From: Methanodesulfokora sp964525965
Lineage (GTDB): Archaea > Korarchaeota > Korarchaeia > Korarchaeales > Korarchaeaceae
Assembly: GCA_964525965.1 (NCBI GenBank)
Contig: CAZGKA010000052.1
Span: 1 to 10,555 of the forward strand
DNA: 10,555 bases
Direction of reading: 5' to 3'
Shown: in pieces, positions 5,514-10,555 of the stretch
Layout of the letters: the number at the start of each line of letters is the position of its first letter
Numbering within the stretch: the stretch's first letter is position 1
Program-made: the position numbers and the translations under genes
Notes under the pieces: generated by a model
The model's database searches: none
Told to the model about the DNA's origin: nothing
Seen by the model: only the letters and a program-made list of their open reading frames with translations

Positions 5514-6875
5514 ATGTGGTGGCTGCCAAACTCAGATATATCAATTGAGAGGAGGCTGTTGAGGATTCTAGGCCTTGAGGATATTGATCCCCTGTTTTCG
5601 GACATTCCTCAATCCCTGATCAAGAAAAAACCACCTGACCTTCCCTCTTATGACGAGATAGAGGTTGAACAAGTGTTTAGGCGCATTATATCAGAGAACT
5701 GCTGTCTAGGGAAGTGGAAGTTTTTCCTCGGAGGAGGGTGCTGGTTTCACTACGTGCCCGCTGTGATCGACGAGGTATCCTCCAAGCAGGAATTTTACAC
5801 TTCATACACACCGTACCAGGCAGAGATCTCTCAGGGGGCCCTCCAAGCAATTTTTGAATACCAGTCCCTCATGGCAGAGCTCTTGGAGATGGATGTAGTT
5901 AATGCTTCCCACTATGACTGGTCAACCGCTTTGGCTGAGGCAGCCCTCATGACCATGAGGATAACCAAGAGGAAGGAGATCCTGGTCCCGGAGAACATGC
6001 ATCCGGAAAGGCTAGAAGTTCTCAGAACTTACTTATTTGGAGCGGGGGGCAGGATCCGAACCTACAGCTTCGATAAAAAAAGAGGCACCGTCCTGTTAGA
6101 TTCCCTAGATCCGAACAGCGACACAGCCATGGTATACTTGGAGAACCCTAACTTCTTCGGCGTGGTTGAGGATGAAGCTGAGGCGGTTGGCGAAAAGGCC
6201 CACTCCAAAGGTGCCTTGTATGTTATGGGAGTGGATCCGTTGAGCCTCGGCATACTTAAGCCGCCGGGAGAGTGTGGAGCGGATATAGCTGTGGGCGAGG
6301 GACAGCATCTAGGAAGCTATCCTTCCTTCGGAGGTCCTTCCTTAGGCATAATGGCTGCTAAATGGGATCTTCGCCTAGTTAGACAGATGCCCGGTCGATT
6401 GATAGGTATGACGTGGAGTAAGTCCGGTGTCAGAGGATATGTAATGACCCTCCAGACGAGAGAGCAGCATATAAGACAGGAGAGGGCCACTTCCAATATA
6501 ACAACCAATGAATCATTGATGGCGATAAGGGCGGCTGTTTACCTCTCCTTGATGGGGGCTGAGGGGTTAAGAAATATTTGCATGAAGATCATAGGAAACA
6601 CCCAGTACCTGATCGAAGAAATAGGTTCTCTGGACAAATTCGAGTCTCCGGTCTTCGATCAGGTGCACTTCAGGGAGTTCTTGGTGCGTAGTTCTTTGGA
6701 CTGGGACGTTGTGAACTCACAGCTCAGGAGCATGAAGATCATAGGAGGATTGCCCCTGAGCAGATTTGGGGAGAAATTCAGGGAACTAGGAAACTCTGCC
6801 CTGTTCTGCACCACGGAGATCCACAGCAAGGATGATTTGGACCTGCTGGTTCACGCGTTGAGGAGGGTTTCGTGA
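5514..6875 (+). CDS. gcvPA: Glycine dehydrogenase (decarboxylating) subunit 1
   Basis: A 453-residue subunit of the two-gene form of P-protein in the glycine cleavage system. P-protein decarboxylates glycine with PLP and passes the aminomethyl group to the lipoyl arm of H-protein. The N-terminus (LPNSDISIERRLLRILGLEDI, then DPLFSDIP) matches the family start and supports the ATG at 5514. FLGGGCWFHYVP is at 71-82, and YTSYTPYQAEISQGALQAIF at 95-114 is a hallmark of the family. GEGQHLG and the glycine-rich FGGPSLG follow in the second half. This half lacks the PLP-binding lysine, which is carried by the downstream gene. Length is normal. The stop codon overlaps the start of gcvPB (GTGA), indicating translational coupling. 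H-, T- and L-protein genes are not in the window. Confidence 0.97.
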   Translation: MWWLPNSDISIERRLLRILGLEDIDPLFSDIPQSLIKKKPPDLPSYDEIEVEQVFRRIISENCCLGKWKFFLGGGCWFHYVPAVIDEVSSKQEFYTSYTPYQAEISQGALQAIFEYQSLMAELLEMDVVNASHYDWSTALAEAALMTMRITKRKEILVPENMHPERLEVLRTYLFGAGGRIRTYSFDKKRGTVLLDSLDPNSDTAMVYLENPNFFGVVEDEAEAVGEKAHSKGALYVMGVDPLSLGILKPPGECGADIAVGEGQHLGSYPSFGGPSLGIMAAKWDLRLVRQMPGRLIGMTWSKSGVRGYVMTLQTREQHIRQERATSNITTNESLMAIRAAVYLSLMGAEGLRNICMKIIGNTQYLIEEIGSLDKFESPVFDQVHFREFLVRSSLDWDVVNSQLRSMKIIGGLPLSRFGEKFRELGNSALFCTTEIHSKDDLDLLVHALRRVS

Positions 6876-8404
6876 TGAGGGGGTTCCGACAGGCCAGATG
6901 GTCATATAGAGAGGGAGTTCTTGAGCCCACCGTATTCGAGTTAGCGAACGGCAGACGGGGGTATTACAAAATCCATGTGGAGGAGGAGATCCTTAGTAAG
7001 GCTAAGAGCATCTTATCAAGGCTGGATACCAGAAAGAAGCTTGACCTTCCTGGCTTAACCGAAGCTGAGATATCTAGACACTTTTCTAGATTAGCCGAGA
7101 TGAACTACGGAGTAGACAGCGGACCCTACTGGCTGGGGTCCTGCACGATGAAGTACAATCCGAAGATAAATGAACGACTCTCTAAGGACCCTCACGTACT
7201 TTGGATTCACCCCTATCAGCCAGAGGACACCGTTCAGGGTGCTCTTCGGATAATTTATGAGACCAGCGAGATGCTCTCGAAGGTAACTGGACTTCCTCAC
7301 TTCTCACTACAACCAGCTGCAGGAGCTCATGGCGAGCTAACAGGTGTCTTGATGATGAAAGCCAAAATAAGAGACCTGGGTGAGAAGAGGGATGAGATGT
7401 TGATACCGGAGTCAGCACACGGATCTAACTTCGCCAGCGCCGCCATGGCCGGTTTTAAAGTCATCAGGATTCCGCCTAATGAGGAAGGCCTCGTCGACCT
7501 TGGTGCACTGAGAGCAGCCGTCGGAGAGAGAACAGCGGGCATAATGATAACGAACCCTAACACATTGGGTCTGTTTGAGACGGATATCTTAGAAATTGCA
7601 GACATAATACACAGCGCCGGCGGATACGTCTACTACGATGGAGCCAATCTCAACGCCATACTGGGGAGAGTTCTCCTGAGCGACATGAGGATAGATATCG
7701 CCCACCTAAATCTGCATAAAACTTTCTCAGCTCCTCACGGAAGTGGGGGTCCTGGGGCTGGAGCGGTCGGTGTAGTTGACGAGTTCAAGGAATATCTGCC
7801 AGTTCCTGTGGTACGTAAAAGGCCGGAAGGAGGATACTATTTGGATTACGGCGTCAGGAGGACGATAGGGAGGGTGAGATCGTTTTACGGTAATTTCGGA
7901 GTGATCGTTAAGGCGTGGGCTTATCTGAAGATCCTTGGAGGAGAGGGTCTCAGGAAGGTCTCTGAAATAGCTGTTCTCAACGCAAATTATGTAATGAGGA
8001 AGCTATTAGAAATTGAGGGTGTCGAGCTGGAGTTTGGAAAGGGAAGACCCTGCAAACACGAGTTTGTTGTGAGTTTAGAGGAGCTGAAGAGGAGATATGG
8101 TGTCTCGGCCCTGCATGTCGCCAAGAGACTATTGGACTACGGCGTTCATGCACCCACAATGTACTTCCCACTAATAGTCAAGGAGGCCCTAATGATAGAG
8201 CCTACAGAATGTGAGAGCCCTTATGACTTAGACAACTTCGTAGAGGCCATGAGACGTGTCGTCGAGGAGGCCAAGGTCGACAAGGAATTGGTTCTGGGTG
8301 CACCGCATGAAACCTCCGTGGACAAGCTGGACGAGGTGAATGCTTCGCGAAGGCCTATTTTAAGCTGGAGAATGTACAAAAAGAAGAGCAACCGCCAAAA
8401 GTGA
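6872..8404 (+). CDS. gcvPB: Glycine dehydrogenase (decarboxylating) subunit 2, PLP-binding
   Basis: A subunit of about 510 residues that carries the PLP cofactor of glycine decarboxylase and pairs with gcvPA. Numbering is from the GTG at 6872. YWLGSCTMKYNP lies at 86-97. AAGAHGE at 149-155 and ESAHGSNFASAAMAGF at 180-195 surround the cofactor. The PLP lysine is K283 in LNLHKTFSAPHGSGGPG. The C-terminal APHETSVDKLDEV is also typical. Translation may begin at the GTG (overlapping the gcvPA stop) or at the ATG directly after it (6875). A GGAGGG site at 6862-6867 gives better spacing to the ATG. The 3' end overlaps the opposite-strand glycosyltransferase gene by 45 bases. A lysine/arginine-rich tail (MYKKKSNRQK) ends the protein. 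Confidence 0.97.
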   Translation: MMRGFRQARWSYREGVLEPTVFELANGRRGYYKIHVEEEILSKAKSILSRLDTRKKLDLPGLTEAEISRHFSRLAEMNYGVDSGPYWLGSCTMKYNPKINERLSKDPHVLWIHPYQPEDTVQGALRIIYETSEMLSKVTGLPHFSLQPAAGAHGELTGVLMMKAKIRDLGEKRDEMLIPESAHGSNFASAAMAGFKVIRIPPNEEGLVDLGALRAAVGERTAGIMITNPNTLGLFETDILEIADIIHSAGGYVYYDGANLNAILGRVLLSDMRIDIAHLNLHKTFSAPHGSGGPGAGAVGVVDEFKEYLPVPVVRKRPEGGYYLDYGVRRTIGRVRSFYGNFGVIVKAWAYLKILGGEGLRKVSEIAVLNANYVMRKLLEIEGVELEFGKGRPCKHEFVVSLEELKRRYGVSALHVAKRLLDYGVHAPTMYFPLIVKEALMIEPTECESPYDLDNFVEAMRRVVEEAKVDKELVLGAPHETSVDKLDEVNASRRPILSWRMYKKKSNRQK

Positions 8405-9304
8405 GAAGAAGATCTCTAAAGAGTATAGCGAGATCACCAGCCTTTTTTCACTCATTCTCCTCAGGCGGAGGATTAACGCTGGAAGGGACATATTTGGAGG
8501 AGGATTCAGTAGACCATCGCTTCCTACCTTGGATGGCACCTTCTGGGAGGTTTTCCCCCAACTTACAACCTTCAAGAGAAAGTCCATTAGATAGGGAACC
8601 ATTATCACAGCCAGATACACCTCCTCCCACGAGATTAGAGCCACAGAAGCTAGAAAAGCACCCATCTGAAGGGTAGATACGTTTCCCGGGAATGCTTTAG
8701 CAGGATACCAGTTGAACACCAGCAGAGGGACATAACAAAGTATTCCTAAGAGCAGCAGCAGAGAGGCCGTGGTATTTCCAATTAGAACGGATATGAGCAG
8801 CAAGAAGAAAGAAGCTATGACGAAGAGTCCAACTTCTAGTCCATTAAAACCAGCCAAGATGTTCGTGGCATTTCCAGCGAACGTGCCGAACAAAAAAGCA
8901 ATTATTAGGAATAGACTCGCCGGTATCGTGATAACCAGAGCATCGATGGGATGGGCGATTCTGCTCAGCATGAGGAAGGGGAAGCCCACAAACAGGATCT
9001 TCTCCAGGTTGCCCAGAGGTGCGAAGTCATCTATTATTCCTATTAATGAAACTGTTAATGAGATCATTCCCACAAACCAAAAGCGGGGATCCCTGAAGAT
9101 CAGATACAGCGATATAATCGACGCGGTGAGAGTGAAGGAGTTAGGGAGCCCACCTATCTTGGCTGCGAGTATCTTATTAGGCTTATGGAGATCGAGAGAC
9201 ATGAGAGAAGTCTTCTTACGAGAGAATCCGATCCAGAAGGCATCGAATGCTAGAGCAACTGCCGGTACTGCAGCCATCACCGTTATAATGATCAGTGGGA
9301 GCAT
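8360..9304 (-). CDS. ALG7/DPAGT1-like polyprenyl-phosphate sugar-1-phosphate transferase (GT4 family)
   Basis: A 314-residue polytopic membrane protein. The MraY/WecA/ALG7 superfamily moves a sugar-1-phosphate from a UDP-sugar onto a polyprenyl phosphate, the first step of lipid-linked glycan assembly. Visible motifs are DLHKPNK (38-44), the Asp pair IIDDFAPLGNLEK (90-102), NATNILAGFNGLEVG (145-159; close to NAINILAGINGLEAG of eukaryotic ALG7), and NWYPAKAFPGNVSTLQMG (198-215). The extended loop near 250-280 and the final helix after SEKRLV also recall ALG7. Asn208 stands where the superfamily normally has Asp (GDxGS or VGDTF). A dolichyl-phosphate GlcNAc-1-phosphate transferase role (AglH-like) is likely but the sugar is unknown. 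No Shine-Dalgarno precedes the ATG, and a TATA box about 25 bases upstream suggests a leaderless message. It is divergent from a paralogue. Confidence 0.85.
   Translation of the reverse strand: MLPLIIITVMAAVPAVALAFDAFWIGFSRKKTSLMSLDLHKPNKILAAKIGGLPNSFTLTASIISLYLIFRDPRFWFVGMISLTVSLIGIIDDFAPLGNLEKILFVGFPFLMLSRIAHPIDALVITIPASLFLIIAFLFGTFAGNATNILAGFNGLEVGLFVIASFFLLLISVLIGNTTASLLLLLGILCYVPLLVFNWYPAKAFPGNVSTLQMGAFLASVALISWEEVYLAVIMVPYLMDFLLKVVSWGKTSQKVPSKVGSDGLLNPPPNMSLPALILRLRRMSEKRLVISLYSLEIFFSLLAVALLFVHSPA
8443..8448 (+). terminator. Candidate T-tract terminator after gcvPB
   Basis: A run of six T residues lies about 40 bases after the gcvPB stop codon, inside the convergent glycosyltransferase gene. 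It fits U-tract termination in archaea, but no stem-loop accompanies it. Weak call. Confidence 0.3.
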
Positions 9305-9323
9305 CTCTATCAGATCGAGCGTG

Positions 9324-9333
9324 ATATTAAAAA
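9324..9333 (-). promoter_or_regulatory. TATA box for the leftward glycosyltransferase gene
   Basis: On the minus strand this reads TTTTTAATAT, centred about 25 bases before the ATG at 9304. Expected transcription would begin at or within a few bases of the start codon, so the message is probably leaderless. The divergent paralogue begins only 40 bases away. Its promoter must lie partly inside the leftward gene, because its ribosome-binding site (GGTGA, 9334-9338) abuts this box. Confidence 0.5.
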
Positions 9334-9344
9334 GGTGAACTCAT

Positions 9345-10331
9345 GTGGACCTCGCCGTAGCCTCGGCATCTTCCGCAGTTCTAGCTTTTATTGCCTCTTT
9401 TCTGCTTGTTAGAGCACTGAAAAACCGGTTTTTGGAACTTGGGATAACTGGAACCGACGTACATAAACCAGATAAACCCAAGATCCCGGAACGCGTTGGG
9501 ATAGGACCCCTTCTAGCTTTCATATCATCCATCTGTGTTTTAGCAGCGCTTCTTCCTCAAAGCTCTATTCTCTTCTCAGCACTAATGGCTACCTCGTCTC
9601 TAGGCGGGTTAATAGGTTTGCTCGATGACGTTCTAAACTTGGGAGGTAAGATTAAGCCGCTTATATCGTCCATAGCAGCGCTCCCTCTGGTGATCTCAGG
9701 ATGTTTAAGCCCTCGCCCTTTCCTTCCCCTCATAGGTCACGCTCGCATGTACTTCGTCTACTGGCCGTTAATTCTGGTCTTCTTTGCCGTCATAATGAAT
9801 GCCACCAACATGGCTGATGCCCTCAACGGGATGATGCCTTCCAGCGTCATCGTTGTGGCACTTAGCATGGTTCCTGGGCTGATCTTAACGAGAAAATACC
9901 AGCTTATTCCCGTTTTGGTCGCATTCATTGCTGCCCTTCTTCCGTACTATTGGTACAACAAATATCCCGCTAAGGTTTTCGGTGGAAACGTTGGCTCGAT
10001 GTTCGTAGGAGCTTCCCTGGCTGGCATCGCCACAGCATCGAATTTGGAGATGTTCTTGGTGATCTCAATGCTGCCGTTCTTCATTACCGGATTCATGATC
10101 ATATACAGCGTTGGGGGGTTCAGGGAGAGAAGGGAGATGGAGAGGAGGCCTACTCTATTGGAAGGAGATTTGATAAGAGCTAATCCTGACGAGAAAGCGC
10201 CTATGACCATAATAGCTATACTCACATCCGACAGACCAAAAAGAGAATACGAGATCGTAAGGGAGTTTCTGGTGCTGACCTTGATCTCGGGGATCCTGAG
10301 CATAATCTCTCTGCTTCTCACGTTCCTCTAA
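9345..10331 (+). CDS. Second GT4-family polyprenyl-phosphate sugar-1-phosphate transferase-like protein
   Basis: A 328-residue polytopic membrane protein of the same superfamily as its divergent neighbour. It has DVHKPDKPKIPE (38-49), the Asp pair LLDDVLNLGGKIK (92-104), NATNMADALNGM (152-163) and YPAKVFGGNVGSMFVG (207-222). It departs from the family in two motifs. The Gly of the usual DGLNG/AGLNG is Ala (DALNG), and Asn215 replaces the Asp of GDxGS. The cytosolic loop RRPTLLEGDLIRANPDEKAP matches the variable substrate loop, and a final helix closes the protein. Translation starts at GTG 9345, with GGTGA at 9334-9338. The overlapping ATG at 9343 hits a stop within a few codons. It probably acts on a lipid carrier in surface glycan or N-glycan assembly. 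Whether it is a second enzyme with another sugar or a partner subunit cannot be told from sequence. Confidence 0.82.
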   Translation: MDLAVASASSAVLAFIASFLLVRALKNRFLELGITGTDVHKPDKPKIPERVGIGPLLAFISSICVLAALLPQSSILFSALMATSSLGGLIGLLDDVLNLGGKIKPLISSIAALPLVISGCLSPRPFLPLIGHARMYFVYWPLILVFFAVIMNATNMADALNGMMPSSVIVVALSMVPGLILTRKYQLIPVLVAFIAALLPYYWYNKYPAKVFGGNVGSMFVGASLAGIATASNLEMFLVISMLPFFITGFMIIYSVGGFRERREMERRPTLLEGDLIRANPDEKAPMTIIAILTSDRPKREYEIVREFLVLTLISGILSIISLLLTFL

Positions 10332-10350
10332 AAGGGGGGCGAGGTAACTC

Positions 10351-10555
10351 ATGGATAGGGGGTTTGCTCTAGGGATCTTCCTCGTCTTTTCCGGATGGGG
10401 GCTCGTGCTGCTGGCTTTGATCCTGATAAAAGTGATGATCCTTCCCTTCACAGGTTTCTACGGAGGGGGCTTCTTGGAGATTGTATATGCAACTCTCAGG
10501 GTGATCGTCTCTCTCATAGTCTTTGGCTTTTCGCTGGTCGTGTGGTACTACATCA
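10351..10555 (+). CDS. Hypothetical membrane protein, N-terminal part (runs off right edge)
   Basis: An open frame from ATG 10351 to the window edge (68 codons) with a GAGGT ribosome-binding site at 10341-10345. It begins 19 bases after the stop of the upstream glycosyltransferase gene, so they are probably one operon. It shows two strongly hydrophobic segments, roughly residues 5-32 (ALGIFLVFSGWGLVLLALIL) and 45-67 (VYATLRVIVSLIVFGFSLVV), joined by a Gly/Phe-rich loop (PFTGFYGGGF). No recognised family or catalytic motif is visible. The context suggests a membrane or surface-glycan role, but this is only association. Confidence 0.7.
   Translation, partial: MDRGFALGIFLVFSGWGLVLLALILIKVMILPFTGFYGGGFLEIVYATLRVIVSLIVFGFSLVVWYYI

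Noticed and set aside
8343..8352. 10-base palindrome CTTCGCGAAG near the end of gcvPB
   Set aside because: It is inside coding sequence for both convergent frames, is short, and has no T-run in a terminator position. It is likely incidental.
8769..9338. Plus-strand open frame of 189 codons
   Set aside because: It is entirely opposite the glycosyltransferase gene, whose membrane helices and motifs are clear. The translated product is a basic, low-information shadow.
1..10555. CRISPR array, insertion sequence, tRNA or rRNA
   Set aside because: No regularly spaced repeats, transposase motifs, terminal inverted repeats or tRNA-like cloverleaf sequences were found on either strand.

Overview
The window reads as part of a thermophilic archaeal chromosome. 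The evidence is the gene content: CDP-archaeol synthase for archaeal ether lipids, an XPD-type iron-sulfur helicase, a RecA-superfamily ATPase, archaeal-type FtsZ and ALG7-like polyprenyl-phosphate sugar transferases. TATA-type promoters, several starts without Shine-Dalgarno sequences, and heavy use of AGG/AGA and ATA codons agree with this. FtsZ argues against the FtsZ-lacking Crenarchaeota. The style fits Korarchaeota or a neighbouring FtsZ-containing lineage, but that placement is inference and not proven by the sequence.

Layout. Positions 1-2539 are a minus-strand cluster: an XPD-like helicase, an overlapping small RecA-like ATPase that starts with TTG, and the N-terminal part of CDP-archaeol synthase, which runs off the left edge. 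The helicase start codon probably interlocks with that of a divergent ATP-NAD kinase/AcoX-family gene (2538-3653, +). That gene ends 3 bases from the end of ftsZ (3657-4928, -). Just upstream of ftsZ, in the same operon with an ATGA stop/start overlap, is a 61-residue ribbon-helix-helix protein (4925-5110).

Positions 5111-5513 form the only long non-coding stretch. It holds a near-consensus archaeal promoter facing the RHH-ftsZ operon, several inverted repeats, a repeated 10-mer dyad, and a TATA-like element for the next operon. On the right are gcvPA and gcvPB (5514-8404, +), the two subunits of archaeal/bacterial-type glycine decarboxylase, which are translationally coupled. The 3' end of gcvPB overlaps by 45 bases the end of a membrane glycosyltransferase gene (8360-9304, -). 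This gene is divergent from a paralogue (9345-10331, +), followed by the start of a small two-helix membrane protein gene that runs off the right edge.

Functional themes are genome repair (XPD and RecA-like), membrane lipid synthesis (CarS), cell division with a possible local regulator (RHH-FtsZ), glycine/one-carbon metabolism (GcvP), and lipid-linked sugar assembly for glycosylation (paired ALG7/MraY-like enzymes). The points most worth a second look are the RHH-ftsZ operon with its structured control region, and the paired glycosyltransferases. Both glycosyltransferases carry Asn where the superfamily normally has a metal-binding Asp.
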